A stretch of 64,000 nt of DNA. Origin: Bacillus_AD sp047238185 (GTDB taxonomy: Bacteria; Bacillota; Bacilli; Bacillales; DSM-1321). The DNA lies in the NCBI RefSeq assembly GCF_047238185.1, contig NZ_JBDFMI010000001.1:1550001-1614000 (forward strand). Reading direction: 5' to 3'. The notes beneath the pieces were generated by a model. That model was not told the origin of the DNA, did not search any database, and saw only the letters and a program-made list of their open reading frames with translations. Below, one piece after another: positions 34,023 through 41,808 of this stretch; within the stretch, counting starts at the first letter, position 1, and each line of letters opens with the position of its first letter. The position numbers were made by a program, and so were the translations under genes.

Positions 34023-34775
34023 ATGGGCAGATTGGACAATAAAACAGCTATTATAACAGGAGCAGGCGGCGGCCAAGGGAAAGCCGAGGCGATTTTATTT
34101 GCAAAAGAGGGCGCAAAAGTAGTCGTTACGGATGTACAGCAGGATAAGGTAAAAGAAGTGGTGGAAGAAATCAAGTCTGCTGGCGGAGAGGCAATTGGCT
34201 TTTATCATGATGTTTCATCGGAAGACAATTGGATGCATGTTGTCAAGGAAACGATTCAAACATTTGGGAAAATAGATATACTCGTCAACAATGCAGGTAT
34301 TTCATTGAATAAATCTCTGACAGATACGAGCTCTGAACAATGGCATAAAGTAATGGATATTAACTTGACAGGCGCATTTCTTGGAATGAAGCATATTTTG
34401 CCTCTAATGATTGAAAATGGAGGAGGGAGTATCGTTAATATCTCTTCTATCGCCGGCTTAACAGGAGGAAGCGGGGCAGGTCCGTATACTGCTTCAAAAG
34501 GAGCGTTGCGGTTGCTCACAAAAGCGGTTGCAATCGATTATGCTAAGCATAACATCAGATGTAATTCCGTCCATCCAGGCTACATCGAAACACCTATGAC
34601 AAAGGATATGTTCACGAATGAGCAAATGATGAGCTGGTTCAAATCGAACACGCCACTGCCTTATCTTGGAAAACCGGATGATATCGCTTATGGGGTTCTA
34701 TATCTGGCCAGTGATGAATCAAAATTTGTTACTGGCATCGAATTGCCAATCGAAGGCGGCTATGCCGCAGTATAA
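34023..34775 (+). CDS. Short-chain dehydrogenase/reductase (classical SDR)
   Basis: A 250-residue NAD(P)-dependent oxidoreductase. The cofactor motif is TGAGGGQGKAEA (variant of TGxxxGxG), with NNAGIS, the active-site Ser in SIAGLTGG and catalytic Tyr/Lys in YTASKGAL. Asp in the VVTDVQ position suggests NAD preference. AGGAGTGG before the ATG at 34023 sets the start rather than an in-frame TTG two codons earlier. The substrate is unknown. It is monocistronic and followed by a very long hairpin. Confidence 0.88.
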   Translation: MGRLDNKTAIITGAGGGQGKAEAILFAKEGAKVVVTDVQQDKVKEVVEEIKSAGGEAIGFYHDVSSEDNWMHVVKETIQTFGKIDILVNNAGISLNKSLTDTSSEQWHKVMDINLTGAFLGMKHILPLMIENGGGSIVNISSIAGLTGGSGAGPYTASKGALRLLTKAVAIDYAKHNIRCNSVHPGYIETPMTKDMFTNEQMMSWFKSNTPLPYLGKPDDIAYGVLYLASDESKFVTGIELPIEGGYAAV

Positions 34776-34778
34776 GTA

Positions 34779-34823
34779 ACATAGCAAGAAGGCCAGGCAA
34801 AATGCCTGGCCTTCTTGCTATGT
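34779..34823. terminator. 21-bp perfect hairpin after the SDR gene
   Basis: Perfect 21-bp stem (34779-34799 with 34803-34823) and an AAA loop, starting three bases after the SDR stop. It is not followed by a proper T run on either strand. It probably blocks or processes the transcripts of the two convergent genes. Confidence 0.7.
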
Positions 34824-34872
34824 ACAGGTTTTACCAAAAACAAAAAGGGTAGATATAAATAACCAATTGAAA

Positions 34873-35352
34873 CTATTTGGTAATATGATACTCTTTTTCT
34901 GTTCCATCGCTGAATGTGATGTCAAGCTCGAATTTTTTAAAATTATCTTTTAAATCATAGGAGGCGAGCACTTCCTTAATGACGTCTTCATCAGGGCTAT
35001 TTTGGTCAAATTTATAGGCCAGGAATTTGTTTTGCATCTCTCCAAGCGCTTCGTCGCCTTTTATGGTGCGGTTGTTCAATTCATCTTTCACGATGGCCGT
35101 TAAGCCTTCATCATCATTGTCATATTCAACCTCGAACGATTGGAAGTAATCATAATCCACATCTAAATCAAACGACGTAAAAGGAAGTGATGCAGCAGTT
35201 GTAGAATGGTTTTGAGCATTTGTTCCATCTGGCGCATTGTTCTCAGTAGGTGGATTTGTCGAAGGGGTCTTATTTTCGCCATCACCATTGTTATTGCAGG
35301 CTGCCAATGCGAGTATGCTGAAGCACGCGGCGGCAAGTGCTAAATGTTTCAT
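34873..35352 (-). CDS. YusW-like lipoprotein
   Basis: A 159-residue exported lipoprotein. The lipobox LAAC gives modified Cys19 after a short signal peptide. A low-complexity Asn/Thr/Pro linker (about 20-55) precedes an acidic globular domain with FTSFDLDVDYDYFQSF and a C-terminal LDITFSDGTEKEYHI strand pair, as in the YusW-like family. Function unknown. It is convergent with the SDR gene. Confidence 0.75.
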   Translation of the reverse strand: MKHLALAAACFSILALAACNNNGDGENKTPSTNPPTENNAPDGTNAQNHSTTAASLPFTSFDLDVDYDYFQSFEVEYDNDDEGLTAIVKDELNNRTIKGDEALGEMQNKFLAYKFDQNSPDEDVIKEVLASYDLKDNFKKFELDITFSDGTEKEYHITK

Positions 35353-35458
35353 TCAAGTACCTCCCGGAAAATGTATATTATTTTAATAAAGTTATTTCCA
35401 ATCGATAATAATTTAAACATATATGCCTAAATATTCTTTTCAACCATTAATTATTGAA

Positions 35459-35473
35459 AATATTCAGAAAAAT
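35459..35473 (+). promoter_or_regulatory. Candidate CodY box of the peptide transporter
   Basis: AATATTCAGAAAAAT matches AATTTTCWGAAAATT at 13 of 15. A second, weaker match (three mismatches) lies at 35480-35494. The region is AT-rich, so chance matches are likelier than usual. Confidence 0.4.
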
Positions 35474-35511
35474 ACTGTAAAATTTTTGAAAATATTCAAA
35501 AATAAAACTTT

Positions 35512-35520
35512 TGCTATAAT
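35512..35520 (+). promoter_or_regulatory. Extended -10 promoter of the peptide transporter
   Basis: TGCTATAAT (TGn-TATAAT) about 50 bases before the TTG start; no good -35. Confidence 0.5.
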
Positions 35521-35568
35521 TTGATTTTTAAGTTATTATTATTTAGGTATAAAAAGGAGGGGTCTTTT

Positions 35569-37062
35569 TTGACACAAGAAGAAAAAGACAGGATTGTTCA
35601 AAGTGTCCCTCAAAAAGGTTTTTTTGGACATCCTAAAGGTTTATTCACATTATTTTTCACTGAATTTTGGGAGCGTTTCTCATACTATGGCATGAGAGCG
35701 ATTCTATTATATTACATGTACAGTGAAGTTAAAAAAGGCGGTCTCGGCATGGATGAGACGACCGCAATGTCCATCATGGCCATTTACGGTTCCCTTGTCT
35801 ATATGTCAGGCATAATAGGAGGATGGATCGCCGACCGTTTGCTCGGTTCCATCAAAACCGTTTTTACAGGCGGCGTCCTGATCATGCTTGGCCACATCTG
35901 TTTGGCAATGCCATTTGCACAGGTCGGCCTATTCGCTTCGATGTTTTTGATTATTATGGGTACCGGACTATTGAAACCGAATGTATCGAATATCGTCGGG
36001 GATATTTATAGTGACACTGATACACGCCGTGATTCCGGTTTCAGTATTTTCTATATGGGAATCAACTTAGGTGCTTTCATTTCTCCGTTAATTGTCGGAA
36101 CACTCGGACAAAAGTACAATTACCATCTTGGTTTCAGTCTCGCAGCTATTGGTATGCTTCTTGGTTTGATTGTGTTTGCCATCACTAAGAAAAAAGCGCT
36201 CGGTCTGGCTGGAACACATGTACCAAACCCGTTGATGCCGGGAGAAAGAAAGAAAGTGTTCAGCACGATTGGCATTAGCACAGTGGTCATCGTTCTGCTA
36301 TGCTGGTTCCTTGCAAGCGAAGGATGGTTGACCATTAATAGGTTTATCACTGCGGTAAGTATCCTTGCCATTATCATTCCTGCTGCTTATTTCTTCTTTA
36401 TGTACAGAAGCCCAAAAACGAATGCGGATGAACGCTCCAGATTATTGGCATACATACCGTTGTTCATCGGTGCTATGATGTTTTGGGCCATCCAGGAACA
36501 GGGGTCCATCATTTTGGCCCAATATGCAGATAAACGCACTGAGTTGAATTGGGCCGGAATCCATATTGAATCTTCCTGGTTCCAATCTTTGAATCCTCTT
36601 TTCATTGTAGGATTTGCGCCTGTGTTTGCTTGGCTTTGGATGAAAATGGGTGATAGACAGCCTTCTACGAGCAAAAAATTCTCGATTGGTTTGCTATTTG
36701 CAGGTTTGTCATTCCTTGTCATGATGATTCCTGGCATTATGAATGGCACAGATGAATTAGCGAACCCTTGGTGGCTAGTGTTAAGTTTCTTCTTGGTTGT
36801 TATCGGGGAACTTTGTTTATCACCAGTTGGACTAGCTGCGACAACAAAGCTGGCGCCAGCGGCATTTTCAGCCCAGACAATGAGTTTGTGGTTCTTGACG
36901 AATGCTTCTGCACAGGCAATCAATGCGAATATCGTTAAATTGTTCAAGCCGGAAACGGAAATTTTATATTTCGGGGTCATAGGCGGATTCTCAATCCTAT
37001 TGGCCGTCATTCTGTATATCTTATCTCCTAAATTGCAGAAGGCGATGAGAGGCGTTAATTAA
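35569..37062 (+). CDS. dtpT: Di-/tripeptide:H+ symporter (POT/PTR2 family, DtpT-like)
   Basis: A 497-residue transporter with 12-14 helices. The PTR2 signature FFTEFWERFSYYGMRAIL is present at about residues 28-45, with GTGLLKPNVSNIVGDIY and the FSIFYMGINLGAF segment. It imports di- and tripeptides with protons. GGAGGGG seven bases before a TTG at 35569 decides the start. CodY-like sites upstream would link expression to nitrogen state. Terminator at 37082-37129. Confidence 0.92.
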   Translation: MTQEEKDRIVQSVPQKGFFGHPKGLFTLFFTEFWERFSYYGMRAILLYYMYSEVKKGGLGMDETTAMSIMAIYGSLVYMSGIIGGWIADRLLGSIKTVFTGGVLIMLGHICLAMPFAQVGLFASMFLIIMGTGLLKPNVSNIVGDIYSDTDTRRDSGFSIFYMGINLGAFISPLIVGTLGQKYNYHLGFSLAAIGMLLGLIVFAITKKKALGLAGTHVPNPLMPGERKKVFSTIGISTVVIVLLCWFLASEGWLTINRFITAVSILAIIIPAAYFFFMYRSPKTNADERSRLLAYIPLFIGAMMFWAIQEQGSIILAQYADKRTELNWAGIHIESSWFQSLNPLFIVGFAPVFAWLWMKMGDRQPSTSKKFSIGLLFAGLSFLVMMIPGIMNGTDELANPWWLVLSFFLVVIGELCLSPVGLAATTKLAPAAFSAQTMSLWFLTNASAQAINANIVKLFKPETEILYFGVIGGFSILLAVILYILSPKLQKAMRGVN

Positions 37063-37081
37063 CTAAAGGCAAATGTGGCAT

Positions 37082-37129
37082 AAAAGGTTCAAAAGGCTCG
37101 TCGATAGACAACCTTTTGAACCTTTTTTT
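37082..37129 (+). terminator. Intrinsic terminator of dtpT
   Basis: Stem AAAAGGTTCAAAAGG / CCTTTTGAACCTTTT with a 15-base loop and a T run. Confidence 0.85.
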
Positions 37130-37173
37130 GCATCATTGGAAAAAACTACACTCAAAAAAAGAATAAGTAAAAA

Positions 37174-37199
37174 TGAACGATTTGCCCAAGATAGACGTA
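37174..37199 (+). promoter_or_regulatory. SigY-type autoregulatory promoter
   Basis: TGAACG, 16-base spacer, CGTA, 34 bases before the sigY start. The B. subtilis SigY promoter has -35 TGAACG and -10 CGTC, so three of four -10 bases and all -35 bases agree. Confidence 0.65.
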
Positions 37200-37232
37200 C
37201 TATACATGTAAAGGGAGAAAGGAGGAGGAAGA

Positions 37233-37823
37233 TTGGATGGCCGACTGCAAGATGAGCAGCAATTGATCGAAAGGGCGAAGGCAAGAGATGAAGAAGCATT
37301 TGCTGATTTGTTCAGGTTGCATTATTCCTTCTTATATAAATATATTTTAAAAATGACCTTCGACCCGCATATAGCAGAAGATATATTGCAGGATACATTG
37401 CTTAAAGGCTTTATGGCTATGGAACGCTATGATGGGCGCTCAAAATGGACCAGCTGGATGATGACAATAGCAACGCGTATATATCTGGACCGTTTGAGAA
37501 AAGAAAAAAGAGAAAAGGTGTACTTGCATAAAGAAAAGCGGGAAAAACGAAGCGTTTTTCAATGGCAGCTTCAACAATCCAACTTGGAATATAACGACAT
37601 TATGGAAAGCATACAAGCTTTGGAGCCATCCATTCGGATACCGTTATTATTAAAACATTATTATGGCTTCAATTATAGCGAAATAGGTGAAATGCTCCAA
37701 ATGAAAGAAGGAACGGTTAAATCGCGTGTCCATAAAGCCATTATGTGCATTAGAAAGGAGATGGATGAGTTTGGTGAAGGAAACGGAAGAACGCGTCGCA
37801 AGAGCAATGAAGGAATTCGATGA
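37233..37823 (+). CDS. sigY: ECF sigma factor SigY
   Basis: A 196-residue extracytoplasmic-function sigma factor. Region 2 (about 10-85) includes LFRLHYSFLYKYILKMT and AEDILQDTLLKGF; region 4 (about 125-180) includes the helix-turn-helix GFNYSEIGEMLQMKEGTVKSRVHKA. The start is a TTG after GGAGGAGG. The gene order that follows (yxlC, D, E, F, G) is that of the B. subtilis sigY operon, which gives the name. It overlaps yxlC by about 59 bases. Confidence 0.92.
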   Translation: MDGRLQDEQQLIERAKARDEEAFADLFRLHYSFLYKYILKMTFDPHIAEDILQDTLLKGFMAMERYDGRSKWTSWMMTIATRIYLDRLRKEKREKVYLHKEKREKRSVFQWQLQQSNLEYNDIMESIQALEPSIRIPLLLKHYYGFNYSEIGEMLQMKEGTVKSRVHKAIMCIRKEMDEFGEGNGRTRRKSNEGIR

Positions 37824-38082
37824 AAAGATGGATATCCATACCCCTGACAGCAGGACAATGCTGCTCATGTTGGATAAGAAAATAGACGCCCATAAAGCTC
37901 AAATGAAAAAAGAATTCATTTACTTCATTTTGACTGCCTGTGTTATTATTTTCCTTTTAATGGTTTTGCTGACCCAAGCATTGGCAGTATTCCTATTCAT
38001 CCAATTGGCAGTCTTCATCGGAGTGCTCATATATATATTTGCAGGGCGTGCAAAATCCCAGAAAGGGGAAAAGATTTTATGA
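37765..38082 (+). CDS. yxlC: SigY anti-sigma protein YxlC
   Basis: About 105 residues: a soluble N-terminal part (VKETEERVARAMKEFDEKMD) that would bind SigY, then two membrane helices (about 50-95). In B. subtilis YxlC is the main negative regulator of SigY. The frame starts inside sigY; AAAGGAG lies four bases before the ATG at 37765, and a TTG at 37771 is a possible alternative. It overlaps yxlD by four bases. Confidence 0.8.
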   Translation: MSLVKETEERVARAMKEFDEKMDIHTPDSRTMLLMLDKKIDAHKAQMKKEFIYFILTACVIIFLLMVLLTQALAVFLFIQLAVFIGVLIYIFAGRAKSQKGEKIL

Positions 38083-38303
38083 GTTGGGAGGAAATGTCTT
38101 TTTGGGCCAAAATAGCATTGATATTAATCATTTCATTCGCTCTATTAATCCAAAGCTCCTGTATTTTCATCTCTGCCAGAAAAAGAGGGCATAATGCCTG
38201 GCTGTGGGGATTGATTGGCCTAACAAATGTTCCTCAGGGAATGATCCTATATGCACTATTTCTATTGTATATCAAGAAAAGAAGAAAAAAGGAGAGGGTT
38301 TAA
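38079..38303 (+). CDS. yxlD: SigY operon membrane protein YxlD
   Basis: A 74-residue protein with two membrane helices and a very basic tail (KKRRKKERV). ATGA overlap with yxlC indicates translational coupling. In B. subtilis YxlD contributes to holding SigY inactive. Confidence 0.8.
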   Translation: MSWEEMSFWAKIALILIISFALLIQSSCIFISARKRGHNAWLWGLIGLTNVPQGMILYALFLLYIKKRRKKERV

Positions 38304-38504
38304 ATGGATAAAGCTCAACTAGTACAAGTTCTATTACCTGTAATCATTCTTCAATTTGTCCTCATGATTACTGCATTGGTCAGCATCTGGAAACAACCGG
38401 CTACAAGAGGGCCTAAATGGATCTGGGTATTGATTGTACTCTTCGTTAATGTGATTGGGCCGATTCTATACTTCATTTTAGGGAGAGGGAGAGAATACAA
38501 ATGA
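38304..38504 (+). CDS. yxlE: SigY operon membrane protein YxlE (PLDc_N domain)
   Basis: A 66-residue membrane protein with two helices. The second reads WIWVLIVLFVNVIGPILYFILGRG, the PLDc_N signature found at the N-terminus of phospholipase D-like and cardiolipin synthases and in YxlE. It starts directly after the yxlD stop and overlaps yxlF by four bases. Confidence 0.82.
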   Translation: MDKAQLVQVLLPVIILQFVLMITALVSIWKQPATRGPKWIWVLIVLFVNVIGPILYFILGRGREYK

Positions 38505-39385
38505 CTATATTTGTGAATAATCTCACAAAAACCTTTAAAGGCTATCATGCTGTGAACCATATATCAACTGAACTGGAGCATGGCCGGTGTTTTGCATTGA
38601 TTGGGAGCAATGGAGCAGGAAAAACGACATTTTTAAATATGATTGCCGGTATTGTTGAACCAACTGAAGGGACCATATCTCTGCATAAAGAAAAAGACTG
38701 GAAAAAAAGGATTGGCTATCTTCCGCAGGTTCCGCATTTTTTTGAGGAAATGACAGCATATGAATTTTTATTGTTTGCCGGAAAAATATCAGGCATCCAT
38801 TCTCGTCATCTTCAAAATAGAATTGATGAGGTGCTTTTATTGACTGGTATAAGCGATGCAGCAAATGAAAAAATTATCGGATTTTCAGGTGGGATGAAAC
38901 AAAGGCTTGGCATTGCCCAAGCTGTCCTGCATAAACCGGAAATCCTGCTTCTCGATGAACCAGTATCAGCCTTGGATCCGATTGGACGCAGAGAGTGCAT
39001 GAATATATTATCGACATTAAAAAAAACAACGACAATCATATATTCCACGCATGTTCTGCATGATGCCGAGGAAATTAGCGATGACGTACTATTAATGAAA
39101 AAAGGGAAATTAATAGCGAAAGATCCGTTGAAGCAGATATTGAAGCAATCGGCAGGTGTGCTGTCAGTGGAAACGAGAAATGACAGCATGTCTATTCTTT
39201 CTTCAAGCAATATCACTCAGCAAGTCAAGAGATTCAATGGAAATCGTTTTGAAGTAAAATTGAAGCAAGAGTATACGAAAGAGGACTTTTTGCGCTGGTG
39301 CTTCGATCAAGGTGTCGATATTGTCTCATTCAATCAAAATAATCAAAGCCTGGAAGATGTATTTATGGAGGTGATGGGGAAATGA
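38501..39385 (+). CDS. yxlF: ABC transporter ATP-binding protein YxlF
   Basis: A 294-residue ATPase. Walker A is GSNGAGKTTFLN, the signature is FSGGMKQRLGIAQAV, Walker B is ILLLDEPVSALDP and the switch His is in STHVLHDAEE. It pairs with YxlG as an exporter of the ABC-2 type. ATGA overlaps with both neighbours show tight coupling. The substrate is unknown; the sigY operon is linked to bacteriocin-plasmid maintenance phenomena in B. subtilis. Confidence 0.92.
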   Translation: MTIFVNNLTKTFKGYHAVNHISTELEHGRCFALIGSNGAGKTTFLNMIAGIVEPTEGTISLHKEKDWKKRIGYLPQVPHFFEEMTAYEFLLFAGKISGIHSRHLQNRIDEVLLLTGISDAANEKIIGFSGGMKQRLGIAQAVLHKPEILLLDEPVSALDPIGRRECMNILSTLKKTTTIIYSTHVLHDAEEISDDVLLMKKGKLIAKDPLKQILKQSAGVLSVETRNDSMSILSSSNITQQVKRFNGNRFEVKLKQEYTKEDFLRWCFDQGVDIVSFNQNNQSLEDVFMEVMGK

Positions 39386-40155
39386 ATCAATTCTCAATAC
39401 TCTTCTTTAAAGAAGTAAGATCTCTTTGGAGAAGCAATAAGTGGATTTGGGTACCGATTGTCCTGATTTTATTATCCGTCATGCAGCCATTAAGTATGTA
39501 TTATATGGATGATATTATGAAGCTTTCAGGAAGCATGCCTGAAGGGACTGTGTTTAAAATGCCGGTTCCTACTACCGGAGAAATCATTTCGTCTATTTTG
39601 TCACAATATAATACAATCGGTATCCTATTATGCGTAGTAGTAACGATGGGCGCTATTTCAGATGAGAGAAGAAGTGGTGCGATGGTTTTCCTCTATACAA
39701 GACCGGTAAGGATGATGCAAATTGTTCTCAGCAAGTTTGCGGCTTATGGATTGCTTATGGTGTTTTCAATTTCGTCTGGATTTATAGCTGGTGCGTATTA
39801 TACGGTTGTCCTTTTTTCATCGATCAATTGGGAGAGTGCATTAACAGGATTAGGGTTATATTTGATTTATATCCTCCTTGTAGTAGCGTTTGTTCTGACA
39901 TGCAGTGCATTATTTAATCATAATGGAACCATATCCATGATATCTGTCGTTGTGATTGGAGCTTTATCTGTTCTGGGAGGCTGGTTTACTGTCCCGCTGC
40001 AATGGCTCCCTACAAGAATGAGCGGTTATGCGGCAGGTTTAGCCAGCGGCAATGGGCTTTCATCAGGATTTACTAGTTGTCTAATTGTATCTGTGCTTGC
40101 TATAATCATTTTGAACTTAGTCACCTCATATGCCATGAAGATAAAAACAACATAA
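39382..40155 (+). CDS. yxlG: ABC-2 type permease YxlG
   Basis: A 257-residue membrane protein with six helices and the ABC-2 layout (first helix IWVPIVLILLSVMQP, large loop, then five helices). It is the membrane partner of YxlF and the last gene of the operon here; the B. subtilis operon also has yxlM, not seen in this window. It ends before the hairpin at 40172-40226. Confidence 0.88.
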   Translation: MNQFSILFFKEVRSLWRSNKWIWVPIVLILLSVMQPLSMYYMDDIMKLSGSMPEGTVFKMPVPTTGEIISSILSQYNTIGILLCVVVTMGAISDERRSGAMVFLYTRPVRMMQIVLSKFAAYGLLMVFSISSGFIAGAYYTVVLFSSINWESALTGLGLYLIYILLVVAFVLTCSALFNHNGTISMISVVVIGALSVLGGWFTVPLQWLPTRMSGYAAGLASGNGLSSGFTSCLIVSVLAIIILNLVTSYAMKIKTT

Positions 40156-40171
40156 TCTACTGTATTTTTTT

Positions 40172-40226
40172 TAGAGCAAATTTGCGCATTGGTTAGCGAA
40201 TAGCTACCTTCAGCAAGTTTGCTCTA
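40172..40226 (+). terminator. Branched hairpin ending the sigY operon
   Basis: Outer stem TAGAGCAAA / TTTGCTCTA with an inner GGTTAGC / GCTACC hairpin. The T run afterwards is weak. Confidence 0.6.
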
Positions 40227-40285
40227 TTGGATTTTCTGGAAGCAAAAAGGCGAGGCGGTTCAGTAGCATCGAGAGGGGATACTAG

Positions 40286-41134
40286 ATGGAGCATGTAATT
40301 CGCATTGCCCAACTGGGCACAATCGAGGAACTGAAGTCAGTCCAACGATTGGAAGAATTAATTTGGGGAAATGGGTCAACGCCATTACAACAAATGCTGA
40401 CGGCAGTAAAAAATGGCGGCATGGTACTTGGTTTATATGCCGATGGTATTTTAGCAGGGTTTCAATACAGCTTTACAGGATTTAAAAATGGACAAGTGTA
40501 TCTTTGTTCCCATTTATTAGGGATTCACCCTGAATACCGAGGCAAGGGGTTCGGGAAACGGTTGAAATGGGCTCAAAAAGAAGAAGCATCTAAAAAAGGG
40601 TATACACTGATCACTTGGACGTACGATCCGTTGGAAAGCGTAAATGCCCGATTAAATATATCCACATTAAAAGCGTTTAGCCGAACATATGTGAAAGATT
40701 GTTACGGTGATTTGGGAGGGATTTTGAATCATGGTTTGGAAAGTGACCGTTTTATTGTGGAATGGTTGCCCGACCACCGGCATATTGGAGCAGAATACCT
40801 ATATACGTCCAAAGCTGATCCGGACCTTATTCAAATAGGGGAAAATACGGATGGTTTGCCTTTTTTGAAAACATATGATTTCCTACAATTTCAGGCATCT
40901 GTAGACCGATGTGAACCGATCTTGGTGCCAATACCAGCGAACTTTCAAAAATTGAAGAAAGAAAATATAGAATTGGCCAAGCAATGGCGCAAGCAGACAA
41001 GAGAATTGTTTCAATATTTCTTTTCGGCAGGATATGTTGCTTGTGAGACCATGCAATATAATAAAGGTCCATGTTTGTTTTATGTGCTGTACCACGAAAG
41101 TCAACTGAATATACCTGCACAGAGATTGTCCTGA
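40286..41134 (+). CDS. GNAT-superfamily protein (COG3375 type)
   Basis: A 282-residue soluble protein. The acetyl-CoA binding motif is LGIHPEYRGKGFGKRLKWAQK (about residues 78-98), preceded by typical GNAT strands (VLGLYADGILAGFQYSF). The long C-terminal extension (about 150-282) is a feature of the COG3375 predicted acetyltransferases; the substrate is unknown. GAGAGGGGATA precedes the ATG. The gene stands alone. Confidence 0.82.
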   Translation: MEHVIRIAQLGTIEELKSVQRLEELIWGNGSTPLQQMLTAVKNGGMVLGLYADGILAGFQYSFTGFKNGQVYLCSHLLGIHPEYRGKGFGKRLKWAQKEEASKKGYTLITWTYDPLESVNARLNISTLKAFSRTYVKDCYGDLGGILNHGLESDRFIVEWLPDHRHIGAEYLYTSKADPDLIQIGENTDGLPFLKTYDFLQFQASVDRCEPILVPIPANFQKLKKENIELAKQWRKQTRELFQYFFSAGYVACETMQYNKGPCLFYVLYHESQLNIPAQRLS

Positions 41135-41251
41135 TTTTGATGGAAGTATATTCAACAATAACTATGTTCCAAATTCATAATAAGAGATGAACTTTAAAAA
41201 TGGCATGTAGAAATAGAGTGACAGGTGGAAAAAATTGAGGCATCATATCCA

Positions 41252-41280
41252 TTGATTAAACAAGGCAGAAGTAGTATTAT
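41252..41280 (+). promoter_or_regulatory. Sigma-A promoter of the 6S-like RNA
   Basis: TTGATT, 17-base spacer, TATTAT. The predicted start near 41287 coincides with the 5' end of the long closing stem. Confidence 0.65.
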
Positions 41281-41286
41281 ACTAAT

Positions 41287-41482
41287 ATAAGCTGCGTTGT
41301 GCGTATGTAATAATTAAGTTTTAACCTTTAAGCTAGAATAGGGAGTTTTATTATAAAATCGGAAATGATATGCCTCTGTCTATATGACAAGGAGGACGTG
41401 CAGGAACGATTTTGCGAACACCCACTTTGTGAAGTGGTGGTTTAAAACTTTCTTACTGAGTGTACGGCAAAGGCGGCTTATA
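41287..41482 (+). ncRNA. ssrS: Probable 6S RNA
   Basis: No protein is encoded here. The transcript would start at about 41287 and fold into a rod. The closing stem pairs 41286-41305 with 41463-41482 (16 of 20 positions, including ATAAGC with GCTTAT). A second helix pairs 41316-41326 with 41439-41450 (11 bp, one bulge). A large asymmetric bubble follows (41327-41354 against 41414-41438) with a small CCACTT/AAGTGG hairpin on its 3' side. The terminal stem pairs 41355-41361 with 41407-41413 (AAAATCG/CGATTTT), ending in a CCTC-TGTC/GACA-GAGG hairpin. Closing stem, central bubble with 3' hairpin, terminal stem and a length near 196 bases are the 6S RNA plan. 6S RNA mimics an open promoter and sequesters sigma-A RNA polymerase in stationary phase. 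Primary sequence does not prove the family. Confidence 0.6.
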
Positions 41483-41497
41483 GATTGTACAAATGGA

Positions 41498-41525
41498 AAC
41501 AGTCCAGTAGATGGGCTGTTTTTTA
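41498..41525 (+). terminator. Terminator downstream of the 6S-like RNA
   Basis: Stem AACAGTCC / GGGCTGTT (one G-T pair) and six T, 16 bases after the closing stem. Confidence 0.75.
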
Positions 41526-41555
41526 TTGCTCTTTTTTAAGAATGATAATATGTTT

Positions 41556-41616
41556 GCCTGGCGGGTATTGGTCACTCATAGTTGCGCCCTTCTTCAAGGA
41601 AAATCCAGGCGTTTTT
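41556..41616 (+). terminator. Second hairpin with T run, purpose unclear
   Basis: GCCTGG (41556-41561) pairs with CCAGGC (41605-41610), followed by GTTTTTTG. The loop is 43 bases with a possible inner GGG/CCC pairing. It may end a short transcript starting near 41530 or back up the preceding terminator. Confidence 0.4.
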
Positions 41617-41808
41617 TGCTTTAGCTTCCATCCAGTTACAAGGGGAGGAATGACTATCTTTCTGCTTTTATTTCGAAAGTTGGCGGTTTAGAGAATTGTC
41701 TTTCTAATTTTCTAATTAATTCACATTTTGCCATTATACTAACTATATTAGCAGCTGATCATAAAGAGAATATGGCTGAATGATGAATTAAGAAGGAGTG
41801 TGGGAGGA

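Noticed and set aside
41485..41691. 68-codon frame downstream of the 6S-like RNA
   Set aside because: Reads through a clear T-run terminator hairpin and lacks a ribosome site.
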